Made by a program: the position numbers and the translations under genes. Of a stretch of DNA of 64,000 nucleotides, positions 50,045 through 57,943 are shown one piece after another (within the stretch, counting starts at the first letter, position 1; each line of letters opens with the position of its first letter). Under the pieces are notes generated by a model. That model did no database searches, was not told where the DNA came from, and was given only the letters and a program-made list of their open reading frames with translations. Source of the stretch: CADCVQ01 sp038260305 (GTDB lineage: Bacteria; Actinomycetota; Thermoleophilia; Solirubrobacterales; Solirubrobacteraceae); assembly GCA_038260305.1 (NCBI GenBank), contig JBBSNY010000006.1:1-64000 (forward strand). Reading direction: 5' to 3'.

Positions 50045-51208
50045 TCATCCGGCGGGCTTTGCGAGGACCGCAACGGCGATCATGACCGTAGCGAGCGCGG
50101 CGTAGCCGATCCGGCGGCCGCGGTGCTCGCTGGTATGGGCCGCAAGGCCACATTGCAGGGCGTAGTACGCCGCGAATGCGCGCGAGGCGACGACGATGAT
50201 GATGCTCGTGCTGATCGTCGCCGCAAGGATCGCGGCGACGCTGCCGACAATCACGTAGGAGCGGCGGCCGATCAGCGGCTTCCATCCGATGACTCGCAGG
50301 TTGCCGACCCCGGCCTCGGTGTCGGCGGTCGCCGCGCTGAACTGGCTGAGCACCGCGCACAACACGAGCGGCAGCGCCAACAACGGCGCCACGCGCCGGA
50401 CGAGCTCCAGCAGGTCGCTGTCGGCGCCGGGGCTCGTTCCGAGGCCCATCAGCGGCGTGGCGAGCGCGACGAGCAGCACGTAGACGATCGAGGAGATCAC
50501 CTGGGCCACGCGGCTGGCGGCGATGCGCGTCGGGGCATCGACGCCGACGAGATAGCGAACGGTCTCAAAGCCTTGAACCGTGATGACGATCCCACCCAGG
50601 ACGAGCAGAGCTGACCCCAGGCCGCCGCCGGGCACCGGCGGCAGGTCGATGCCGTCGCCGGCGAGCAGGCCGACATCGCTGCCGGCGAACGTCAGACCGA
50701 TCGCCAGGACGAGCACGAGCACCGCGGCGAGCGCCACGCGCTCGAGCAGCCGCAGCCCGGAGAGCCCGCGGATCAGTCCGACGGCGGTGATCGCGCCGAT
50801 GATCGCGACGGCCACGATCCGCTCGGCCAGCCCTGATCCCGACGAGACATAGCCGACGACGAACTGCGCCAGGATTCGCAGGTACAGCGCGACCGAGATG
50901 ACGTATGCGACGACGATCGTGAGGTCCGAGGCTCGCTCGACCCGCCGTAAGAGTTGATCCGGTCGGCCCCCCGCATCATGCCGCGCGGCAGCGGCGACGT
51001 TGTGACGTATTGCGTCACCGACGAGCCACGCAAGCCAGCAGACGGCTGACATGCCCACGACGGCGAGCGCGCCGAGCGTCCGCTCGAGGATCGGGACGAT
51101 GATGAGAAACCCCGATCCGAAGATCGACGCCAGCGGCGTGACGCATGCCCGCAGGACCTTGCCGCGCGGCTGACCGCAGAACAGCGCGCGGTCCGTGCGC
51201 TCGATCAC
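50045..51208 (-). CDS. APC-like amino-acid permease
   Basis: 387 residues, about eleven hydrophobic segments. The first (TPLASIFGSGFLIIVPILER) contains a G-S-G kink as in APC transporters; LGGIVITVQGFETVRYLVG near the middle has the QGFE motif of the same superfamily, and WKPLIGRRSYVIVGSVAAIL follows. The family match is partial and the solute is unknown. It is on the same strand as the isoaspartyl peptidase gene, which suggests amino acid or dipeptide uptake or release. Confidence 0.72.
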   Translation of the reverse strand: MIERTDRALFCGQPRGKVLRACVTPLASIFGSGFLIIVPILERTLGALAVVGMSAVCWLAWLVGDAIRHNVAAAARHDAGGRPDQLLRRVERASDLTIVVAYVISVALYLRILAQFVVGYVSSGSGLAERIVAVAIIGAITAVGLIRGLSGLRLLERVALAAVLVLVLAIGLTFAGSDVGLLAGDGIDLPPVPGGGLGSALLVLGGIVITVQGFETVRYLVGVDAPTRIAASRVAQVISSIVYVLLVALATPLMGLGTSPGADSDLLELVRRVAPLLALPLVLCAVLSQFSAATADTEAGVGNLRVIGWKPLIGRRSYVIVGSVAAILAATISTSIIIVVASRAFAAYYALQCGLAAHTSEHRGRRIGYAALATVMIAVAVLAKPAG

Positions 51209-51269
51209 GCGGTCAGCGCGTGCGTGGCGCGAGGGTGGGCGGGCGACGCGCGCTCGACGGCCGCGCCGC

Positions 51270-51929
51270 TCACGGTTCGATCAGCCCGCGGCGGATCGCG
51301 TAGCGCGTCAGTGCGACGCGGTCGGTGAGTCCGAGCTTGTCGAAGACGTTCGCGCGGTGACGCTCGACGGTGTTGTCGCTGATGTGCAGCAGGCTACCGA
51401 TGGTCTTGCTGCTGTGGCCCTCGGCGACGAGCTTGACGATCTCCGTCTCGCGCGCCGACAGCCGGTCGATCCCCGCGCCGCCGGGCCCGCTTGTGTCTTC
51501 GAGGTGTGCGCGCAGGATCGCGTCGATCTCGGCCGGGTAGACGAACGGCTGGCCGCGCAGGGCGGCCCGGCAGGCGTGGACGAGGTCGCGATCGGCGGCG
51601 GACTTCAGGACGTAGCCGGACGCGCCGGCCGCGAGCGCCTCGCGCAGATGCTGCTCGCCGTCATGCATGGAGAGCAGCAGGATGCGCAGGTCGGGGCGGT
51701 GATCGCGCAGCTGGCGTGCGGCTTGCGGCCCGGTCAGGCCGGGCATGCTGACGTCGAGGATCGCCAGGTCGAACGGCTGGGCGAGTGCGAGCTCGACGGC
51801 CTGCAAGCCGTCGCTGGCCTCGGCGACGACGTCGAGGTCGGCTTCGAGGTTCAACACCATGCGCAGTCCGGAGCGCACGAGCGCGTGGTCGTCGGCGAGC
51901 AGGACCCGGGCTTTCAGCGGCACGGTCAA
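51270..51929 (-). CDS. NarL/LuxR-type response regulator
   Basis: 219 residues. Receiver domain: ARVLLADDHALVRSGLRMVL (acidic pair at about 13-14), phospho-Asp in LAILDVSMPG (about 56), Lys in YVLKSAADR (about 106). C-terminal LuxR HTH: RLSARETEIVKLVAEGHSSK then TIGSLLHISDNTVERHRANV (155-205). Its start overlaps the histidine kinase stop by 4 bp, making a coupled two-component pair. Targets unknown. Confidence 0.93.
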   Translation of the reverse strand: MTVPLKARVLLADDHALVRSGLRMVLNLEADLDVVAEASDGLQAVELALAQPFDLAILDVSMPGLTGPQAARQLRDHRPDLRILLLSMHDGEQHLREALAAGASGYVLKSAADRDLVHACRAALRGQPFVYPAEIDAILRAHLEDTSGPGGAGIDRLSARETEIVKLVAEGHSSKTIGSLLHISDNTVERHRANVFDKLGLTDRVALTRYAIRRGLIEP

Positions 51930-52975
51930 GCGGTCGATCCCGCCGCTTCCGTGGCCGGTACGTCGAGTACGACGATCGTGCCGGCGTCGTGGGTGATCTG
52001 CAGGCTGGCGCCGATCGTGAGGGCGCGCTCGCGCATGCCACGGATCCCGGAGCCGGTCGACGCGGCGGGCGCCGGGTTGGCGCCGTCGTCGGTGACGGTG
52101 AGCCGGACACCGCCGGCGTGTCGTCGCAGCACGACGCTCGCGCTGCGAGCGTCGGCGTGGCGTGCGACGTTCGTCAGGCTTTCCTGCGCGACGCGGTAGA
52201 CGACGAGTTGCGCGTCGTCGGTGAGCTCGGGCAGGGCGCGTTCCAGCGTCCAGGTGACCTGCAGCGTCCCGGGGGCGGACATCCGCTCGCAGAGCTGAAC
52301 GAGGGCGCTGGACAGCCCGAGATCATCCAGGGCCTCGGGCCGGATGCGGTGCACGATCGCGCGGACGCGCTGCAGGCAGTCACGCGTCGCGTCGGTCGCC
52401 GCGCGCACGAGCGGCGCCTGCGACGCGGTTGCGGTCCGTGAGAGCACGTCGAGCTGCAGCAGCAGCGCGGTCATGCTCTGACCGATCTCGTCGTGCAGCT
52501 CCATCGACAGCCAGCGGCGCTCGTGCTCCTGCGCGGCCTGGGTGCGGCGCGCGCTGTCGCGCCGTTCGCGCTCGAGGCGGTCGAGCATGTCGTTGAACGC
52601 GGCGGCAAGCTCGGCGACCTCGACGCTGCGAGCGCCGGGATCGATGCGCTGGCCGGGGTGCAGCGGGTCGACACGCCGCATCGCCTCCCACAGGCGCCCC
52701 AGCGGCGTGAGCGCGCGGCGCATCAGCAGCAGGTCGGCGATCAGGATGATCGCCAGGCCGGCGAGCAGGAGTATGGCCTCACCGGTGTTGACCGGCCAGC
52801 TCACGGTGACCGGGGTGAGCGCGAGCGCGAGCGCCGCCGCGGTCAGGACGATCACGTTGGCCGAGAACACCCGCCACAACAGCGACCGCCTCGGCGCCGA
52901 CGCGACCGAAGCGATCTGCGAGCCGCGTCGGAGGCCGGTCAGCTCGCTGTGCGTCGGCATCGTGCCTCGCAGCAT
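51926..52975 (-). CDS. Membrane sensor histidine kinase (HisKA_3/NarX-like)
   Basis: 349 residues. Two transmembrane helices at about 33-55 and 63-85 with almost no extracytoplasmic loop, a HAMP-like region (RALTPLGRLWEAMRRVDPLH), the phospho-acceptor His in RRWLSMELHDEIGQSMTALL (about 161), and a HATPase_c domain (VVYRVAQESLTNVARHADAR, VTDDGANP, GSGIRGMRERALTIG). The short loop suggests intramembrane or cytoplasmic sensing. ATG 52975; a second Met (MPTHSELTG) lies five codons later. Confidence 0.9.
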   Translation of the reverse strand: MLRGTMPTHSELTGLRRGSQIASVASAPRRSLLWRVFSANVIVLTAAALALALTPVTVSWPVNTGEAILLLAGLAIILIADLLLMRRALTPLGRLWEAMRRVDPLHPGQRIDPGARSVEVAELAAAFNDMLDRLERERRDSARRTQAAQEHERRWLSMELHDEIGQSMTALLLQLDVLSRTATASQAPLVRAATDATRDCLQRVRAIVHRIRPEALDDLGLSSALVQLCERMSAPGTLQVTWTLERALPELTDDAQLVVYRVAQESLTNVARHADARSASVVLRRHAGGVRLTVTDDGANPAPAASTGSGIRGMRERALTIGASLQITHDAGTIVVLDVPATEAAGSTA

Positions 52976-53089
52976 CGCAGCCGGTGTCAGCTACTCGTTG
53001 CGTTGTGAGACGCGCACGGCAGATCGCTCCTGCTGCGGGAACTCACCGAGGTGCCGCGGTCGCGTTGCCCGCTGCGTCGACGATCAGCT

Positions 53090-53430
53090 GCGGTCGGCCC
53101 TGCGGGCGTGCCTCGACGCAGCCGTGCTTCGATCGTGTAGCGCCTGTGACCGCCGGCCGAGGTCGGCGGTCAGGCTCATCCCGCCCGAGACGCGCGGCTC
53201 GCGCAGCGTCGCCACCCTCGTCTGGCTGAACGTCACCGGCGCGGCGATCAGGTTCTCAAGCGTCAGGGGCGTACGGAAGCTCGTCGCCGTCGTGCGTTCG
53301 GTCCGATACGCGGGCGTGCCGGTGGCGCCGATGCGATCGCCGGCCCGCCACGAACAGGAGGCCGTGGCCCGAGCCCGCGAAGGCGATCGTCGGGAACGCC
53401 AGGCCGCGGCAAGGCAGGGTGATGGGCATG
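53090..53430 (-). pseudogene. Possible degraded coding fragment
   Basis: On the minus strand one frame reads ITLPCRGLAFPTIAFAGSGH and GLLFVAG at about 53420-53350 and another continues GDRIGATGTPAYRTERTTAT, SFRTPLTLENLIAAPVTFSQ, TRVATLREPRVSGGMSLTAD down to a stop near 53090. Both have protein-like composition but neither has a full open frame with a start. It may be a frameshifted remnant. The remaining parts of the 575-bp gap 52976-53551 show nothing else. Confidence 0.25.
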
Positions 53431-53551
53431 CTTTGATGCTGCCCGCCGTCGGCCCGACTGGACATGGTCCTGGACCCCATTCGCGCCATCGGCCGTCCGA
53501 TGGCGGTCAGCCACCATAGGCCCGTGGGCGACGGGCGACGATCTTGTCCGT

Positions 53552-54136
53552 ATGGACCCCGCGCAACAGATCACGGTGCTCGTCGTCGACGATCATCCGG
53601 CCGTCCGCGCCGGCTTGCGAGCGTTGATCGACGCCGAGCTCGGCATGACCGCGCTCGGCGATGTCGGCGACACGTTCGCCGTCGCCCCCGCCGTCTACCG
53701 GATGCGCCCCGACGTCGTGGTGCTCGACTACCAGCTGCCCGGCTTGAACGGCCTCGCGCTGTGCCGCGAGATCACCGCCGGGATACGCCCTCCGGCCGTG
53801 CTCATGTACTCCGCGTTCGCCGGCCGGGCGATGCTCGTCCCAGCGCGTATCGCGCGCGCCGGCGCGATCGCCGACAAGGGCATCGAGCCGCGTGCGCTGA
53901 CCGCCATCATCCGCCGGCTCGCGGCCGGCGAGAACCTGATCGCCGACCCGAGCGCCGAGCTTGTCGCGGCGGCCGTGCAACGCCTCGACACCGAGGACGT
54001 CCCGATCCTCGAACTCCTTCTCGGCGGAACATCCCCGAGGCAGATCGCGGGCCAACTGAACATCTCGACCGCCGAGCTCGAGCAGGTCGTCGACCGGATG
54101 CTCGCTCGCCTCACCGTCGGCAGCTACCCGACATGA
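53552..54136 (+). CDS. Orphan NarL-type response regulator with divergent HTH
   Basis: 194 residues. Receiver: ITVLVVDDHPAVRAGLRALI (Asp pair about 12-13), phospho-Asp in VVVLDYQLPG (about 58), Ser in MYSAF, Lys in IADKGIEP. The C-terminal 45 residues (ILELLLGGTSPRQIAGQLNI, STAELEQVVDRML) follow the LuxR helix pattern but the usual LSxRE and TVKxH residues are replaced, so DNA binding is doubtful. No kinase gene adjoins; it diverges from the degraded region. Confidence 0.8.
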   Translation: MDPAQQITVLVVDDHPAVRAGLRALIDAELGMTALGDVGDTFAVAPAVYRMRPDVVVLDYQLPGLNGLALCREITAGIRPPAVLMYSAFAGRAMLVPARIARAGAIADKGIEPRALTAIIRRLAAGENLIADPSAELVAAAVQRLDTEDVPILELLLGGTSPRQIAGQLNISTAELEQVVDRMLARLTVGSYPT

Positions 54137-54179
54137 ATCGACCACCGATCGGGCCCGCGCGGTCGACGACGTTGGTCGC

Positions 54180-54659
54180 CACCACCCATACCGTGCCGAC
54201 GCGACGCAGCGAGCCAACGCCACCGCGTACGTCGCCAGCGCGCGCTCGCGCGGCATCCAGGTACTGCTGCACCTCTCCACCGACGACCACGCGATCAAGC
54301 ACGGCCGCCTGCCATCGGTCAGCGAATATCGCCACGCGCTGCAACGCCTCGTCCCGTACTTCCGCCGCCTCGGCGTCCGCGAGTTCGGCACCTGGAACGA
54401 AGCCAACCACGCCAGCCAGCCCACCTACCGCAGCCCCGTCCGCGCAGCGCAGTTCTTCCGCGAGCTGTACCGCGCTGTCAAGCCGCACTGCCGCTCGTGC
54501 GCCGTCGTGGCGCTCGATGTCCTCGACCAACCCGGCGTGCAGCGCTACATGCGCAGCTTCTACCGCCACCTCTCCCCGACCTACCGCCGCCGCGCGACGA
54601 TCGTCGGGATCCACAACTACGGCGACGTCAACCACCGCCGCAACCGATACACCGGCTGA
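54180..54659 (+). pseudogene. 5'-truncated, frameshifted glycoside hydrolase fragment
   Basis: One frame without any start codon reads QRANATAYVASARSRGIQVL, then YFRRLGVREFGTWNEANHAS QPTY, then TIVGIHNYGDVNHRRNRYTG and stops at 54657. The WNEAN motif is the catalytic acid/base region of clan GH-A enzymes and GIHNYGDVN a later strand. After the stop, a shifted frame gives RLIIRQAHVYTR, which looks like the next conserved segment, so the 3' end is also broken. The N-terminal barrel half is missing. A relic, probably non-functional. Confidence 0.7.
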
Positions 54660-54755
54660 TCATCCGCCAGGCGCACGTCTATACGCGTACCTGTCGCACT
54701 CGGGCACGGCCAGCAGGTAGCCGTGCAGATCCGAGGCCGCGACGATCCGCACGTC

Positions 54756-55139
54756 CTAGCCCTTCCCGCGGCGGGTGTTGGCCTGCTTGAACTCGCCGAT
54801 GACGGCATCGAGGCGGTCCTTGGCGTCCGCGGCGTCGCGCAGCTCGAGGTTCTTCATCGCCTTCTTGAACGTCCTGCTCTCGGTCTTGAGCTCGTTCTTG
54901 AGCTCGTTCGCCCACTCCTTGGCGAACTTCTGGTGGGCGGCCTGGCGGGAGACGCCGAGCGCCTCCCCGATCTCCGCCCAGGAGTGCAGCGGCACCGCGG
55001 CCCGAACCGCCTCGCGGCGGCGGACGTCGACGTCGCCTTGGACGAGGTTGATCGTGGTGAGTGCCTGCAGCGGGTCGGCGGCGGTCGCTTCGCTGAGGTT
55101 GCGGTTGAGCGTTGCGCGTGTCGTGGTGAAGTCATCCAT
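54756..55139 (-). CDS. Small HTH DNA-binding protein
   Basis: 127 residues. Helix-turn-helix at about 55-75, SWAEIGEALGVSRQAAHQKFA, matching the short 'sigma-70 region 4-like/XRE-like' HTH found in actinobacterial proteins of this size. N-terminal helix with MDDFTTTRATLNRNLSEATA; C-terminal part is Lys/Glu-rich. The ATG at 55139 sits 7 bases past a good promoter -10, implying a leaderless transcript. Function unknown; probably a small regulator. Confidence 0.75.
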   Translation of the reverse strand: MDDFTTTRATLNRNLSEATAADPLQALTTINLVQGDVDVRRREAVRAAVPLHSWAEIGEALGVSRQAAHQKFAKEWANELKNELKTESRTFKKAMKNLELRDAADAKDRLDAVIGEFKQANTRRGKG

Positions 55140-55145
55140 GCCGTC

Positions 55146-55175
55146 AAGATAGCCTGACAGAGAGGGAGTTGTCAA
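55146..55175 (-). promoter_or_regulatory. Sigma-70-type promoter giving a leaderless transcript
   Basis: Reading the minus strand: TTGACA (55175-55170), 18-base spacer, TATCTT (55151-55146), then GACGGC and the ATG of the HTH gene at 55139. Transcription start would fall on or next to the A of the ATG. Confidence 0.6.
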
Positions 55176-55296
55176 GCCAAATTGACGAGGATTCCCCCGG
55201 ACGGCGACACGATGATCTCGCCTCCCGTGCGCACCGTGCCGGCCGGGCCGGAAGCGTAGACGCGGTTGGGCGGCCGGGCATGCGAAACTGCGTGCG

Positions 55297-55587
55297 ATGC
55301 CCGACCTCATCCGCGAATGCCTGCTCGACATGCCGCTGTCGAACATGACCAACCGTCCGCAGGGCATGCTCGCCATCCGCCGCGACGACGTGCCCGAGGA
55401 TGTCAGGACGCTCGTTGACGCCTGGGTGCTGGCCCACGGCGGCGAGATCGCCGAGGAGCCGCTGATCGTCGTCCATGGCGGCAAGACACCGGCGGGCGGC
55501 GGCGGGGCGAAGTACTACGTCCTGCCGCCGATCGCGCTCGCCGAACCAGCCGACGACGACGCCGGCGACGCCGCGCCCCCCGAGTAG
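55297..55587 (+). CDS. Small hypothetical protein
   Basis: 96 residues: MPDLIRECLLDMPLSNMTNR, PQGMLAIRRDDVPEDVRTLV, DAWVLAHGGEIAEEPLIVVH, a Gly-rich turn GGKTPAGGGGAKYYVLPP and an acidic end. Composition and codon use look coding; no family recognised. It diverges from the HTH gene; the gap 55140-55296 contains the leaderless promoter. Confidence 0.55.
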   Translation: MPDLIRECLLDMPLSNMTNRPQGMLAIRRDDVPEDVRTLVDAWVLAHGGEIAEEPLIVVHGGKTPAGGGGAKYYVLPPIALAEPADDDAGDAAPPE

Positions 55588-55596
55588 CGCGAGGGG

Positions 55597-55635
55597 GTGT
55601 CGGATTAAGGTCGCTGGGCGGCCCGAACCCGACAC
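55597..55635. terminator. Hairpin between convergent genes
   Basis: GTGTCGG (55597-55603) and CCGACAC (55629-55635) pair exactly around 25 bases, in the short gap between the small hypothetical gene and the GGDEF-EAL gene. No T-run. It could serve both strands as a bidirectional terminator. Confidence 0.35.
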
Positions 55636-55642
55636 ACCGCCG

Positions 55643-57166
55643 CTACGGGAGCGCCGGCTCGCCTGCGTCGAGCTCGAGTTCGACCTCCACCTCGACCTCG
55701 ACAGCGGGCTCGTCGCCGTCGAGCGCGAGATCCAGCCACGCCGGCCGTGGCGCCAGCAGCGCCCCGAACGGCCGCTCGCGCCGCACGAGCTGCTCGATCA
55801 TCGCAGCGCTCAGCGGGCGGCTGAAGAGATGGCCCTGGGCGAACTCGAAGCCGCCCAGGCGCACCCGCTCGAGCTGATCGAGGCGCTCGACGCCCACCGC
55901 CACCGCGTGCAGGCTGAGATCGCGGGCGCTCTCGGCGGTGCGCTGGAGGATCTCCCCCGCGCCGACTTCGCCGTCGTGGGGGAGAAACGAGCGGTCGAGC
56001 TTGACCGTCGTGATCGGGAGCTCCCCGAGGTCCGCCTGCGTCGACGAGCCGGTGCCGAACTGGTCCAGCGTGAGCTCGATCTTCTCGTCCACGATCGCCC
56101 GTAGCAGCGCCGGATCGATGGCCTCGACCGTCTCGGGGCTGAGCTCGAAGGCGATCTGCTGGCCGGTCGCGCCGCTCTCCCTGAGCGCCGCCATGACGTC
56201 GGCGAGGAACGCCGGATCGGCGACCTGCGACGGCGAGATGTTCACGGTCGTGCGCATCGGTAGGCCGTCGCGCGTCGCGGCCCAGCGCACGGTCTGCGCG
56301 CACGCCTTCTCGATGACGAGCCGGCCGAGCGTGACCATTTGGCCCTGGCGCTCGGCGATCGGCAGGAACTCCATCGGTGAGATCGTGCCGAGATCCGGAT
56401 GCTCCCAGCGCAGGATCGCCTCGATCGCGGCGACCGATCCGCAGCGCAGGTCGACGACCGGCTGGTAGTAGACGTCGAAGTCCTCGATCGTCGAGCGCTC
56501 GAAGGCCGCCTCGACAAGCGCCTCGCGCGCTGCCTCCGGCGAGCAGTCGACGCCGCCGCGCGCGTCGCGGTGGACCTTGTTGCGCGCCGCCCACATCGCG
56601 GCGTCGGCGCGCGCGACGACGGCGCCGACGGAAGGGTCCTCCTCGCGCACCATCGAGACGCCGATGCTGACCTGTGGCGTCGACGTGGCGTCGCCGGGCA
56701 GCGGCGCCTCGAGCATCCGCTTGAGCTGCGCGGCGAGCTCGTAGGCACGGGCCTCGTCGGCGATCTCGTGCGCGACGACAACGAACACGTGGCCGTCGAA
56801 TCGCGCGACGAGATCCTCGCGGGTGAGCGAGGCGGCGAGCCGCTCGGCGAGCGTGACGAGCACGCGGTCGCCCGGGTCGTCGTGCGCCTCGACGTCGATG
56901 AGCAGCACCGCGGATGGCTCGCCGCCGGCGCGCAAGTGGTCGAGCGCCGCGTCGATGGCCTCCTGCATCCGGCGGCGGCTCGGCAGCCCCAGCAGCTCGT
57001 CACGCACGGCGTGCGGGGCGGCTCGATCGCGGCGGATCTCCTCGCCGCTCGGGCGATGACGACGGACGAGGCGCGCGAGCTCGACGACGCTGCGGGTCTG
57101 TCCTGCCTCCCGAGCCTGCGTCGCGGTCGTCATGGATGCGGGCGGCGGTACCGATGGATCGGTCAT
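55643..57166 (-). CDS. Degenerate GGDEF-EAL domain protein
   Basis: 507 residues. N-terminal region about 55-190 is GGDEF-like but the active loop GG[DE]EF reads FDGHVFVVV, so cyclase activity is lost. EAL-like domain about 215-465: YYQPVVDLRCGSVAAIEAIL (EAI for EAL), TVNISPSQVADP, the metal loop LTLDQFGTGSS (second Asp replaced by Gln), VKLDRSFLP, and HAVAVGVERLDQ instead of AEGVE. Probably a c-di-GMP-binding or regulatory relay rather than an enzyme. A Glu-Val repeat tail (VEVEVEVELELD) ends it. The ATG 57166 is chosen; a TTG nine codons upstream is less likely. Confidence 0.82.
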   Translation of the reverse strand: MTDPSVPPPASMTTATQAREAGQTRSVVELARLVRRHRPSGEEIRRDRAAPHAVRDELLGLPSRRRMQEAIDAALDHLRAGGEPSAVLLIDVEAHDDPGDRVLVTLAERLAASLTREDLVARFDGHVFVVVAHEIADEARAYELAAQLKRMLEAPLPGDATSTPQVSIGVSMVREEDPSVGAVVARADAAMWAARNKVHRDARGGVDCSPEAAREALVEAAFERSTIEDFDVYYQPVVDLRCGSVAAIEAILRWEHPDLGTISPMEFLPIAERQGQMVTLGRLVIEKACAQTVRWAATRDGLPMRTTVNISPSQVADPAFLADVMAALRESGATGQQIAFELSPETVEAIDPALLRAIVDEKIELTLDQFGTGSSTQADLGELPITTVKLDRSFLPHDGEVGAGEILQRTAESARDLSLHAVAVGVERLDQLERVRLGGFEFAQGHLFSRPLSAAMIEQLVRRERPFGALLAPRPAWLDLALDGDEPAVEVEVEVELELDAGEPALP

Positions 57167-57267
57167 GTGCTCGTATTCGGCATCTGGGCGCAAACCTTGA
57201 TGCCGTCTTGATGTTGGCGGGACGGGTGTTGGCGCCCAAACCGTGCCCTGGGCCGATTGACGCTTTT

Positions 57268-57699
57268 CTAGAAGACGCCGACGTGTAGCGGGTACTGCGG
57301 CGGTGCCGCGCCGGCGGACTCAAGCAGCCGCGGGGACGGGCGGCCGTCGTCGGCGACGACCCCATTCACGCGTAGGCGCACCCGCCATTCGCGCTCGAAG
57401 CCGAAGACGTAGGCCAGCCGCGCGCCGTCGCTGAGGTCGAGCTGGCGCAGACCGATCGCGGCGCTGCGCCCGCCGCTGGCGGACCGCACGGACTCACACG
57501 GGTGCGTGTAGCGGCCGTCCTCGCTGGACCAGCACTCGGCCGCCACCCAGAACGCATAGAGGTGGTCGTCGTCCCAACCGAAGGCCGACTGGAGCGCATA
57601 GTGCAGGTCGACGAGCGTGAGGTCCTCGCGCACGGCGATCACGCGGTGGACCCCTTCGAATCCCTCCAGCTCGGCTTCGAACACGTACGACTGCGACAC
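57268..57699 (-). CDS. Plasmid pRiA4b ORF-3-like protein
   Basis: 143 residues. YVFEAELEGFEGVHRVIAVR at the start, then LVDLHYALQSAFGWDDDHLY and the aromatic AFWVAAEC, and LAYVFGFEREWRVRLRVNGV: these are the conserved strands of the pRiA4b ORF-3 family, whose function is unknown. GAGAGGAGC lies seven bases before GTG 57699, favouring it over an ATG at 57726. It stands alone, 100 bp before the GGDEF-EAL gene start and 244 bp from divergent glcD. Confidence 0.82.
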   Translation of the reverse strand: MSQSYVFEAELEGFEGVHRVIAVREDLTLVDLHYALQSAFGWDDDHLYAFWVAAECWSSEDGRYTHPCESVRSASGGRSAAIGLRQLDLSDGARLAYVFGFEREWRVRLRVNGVVADDGRPSPRLLESAGAAPPQYPLHVGVF

Positions 57700-57943
57700 G
57701 ATCTTGCTCCTCTCGAATGGCGGCAAAGCGCGACGCTACGGGGTACACCCGACGGAAGCGCACGTTGCTGCCTGCGGCGTGTCTTCGACGAACGCCCCCG
57801 CAATGTCCGGCGAACCGTCGAGCGCTCGACGGTGGACCCTTTAGCCGGTCGAGTGCTCCATGCGCAACGATGTGTCCTACCCTGCGTCAGCCTGCCCCGC
57901 GGCGATCGCCGTCGTTCGTCGCGAGTGCTGCGCCGGTCGCGAA

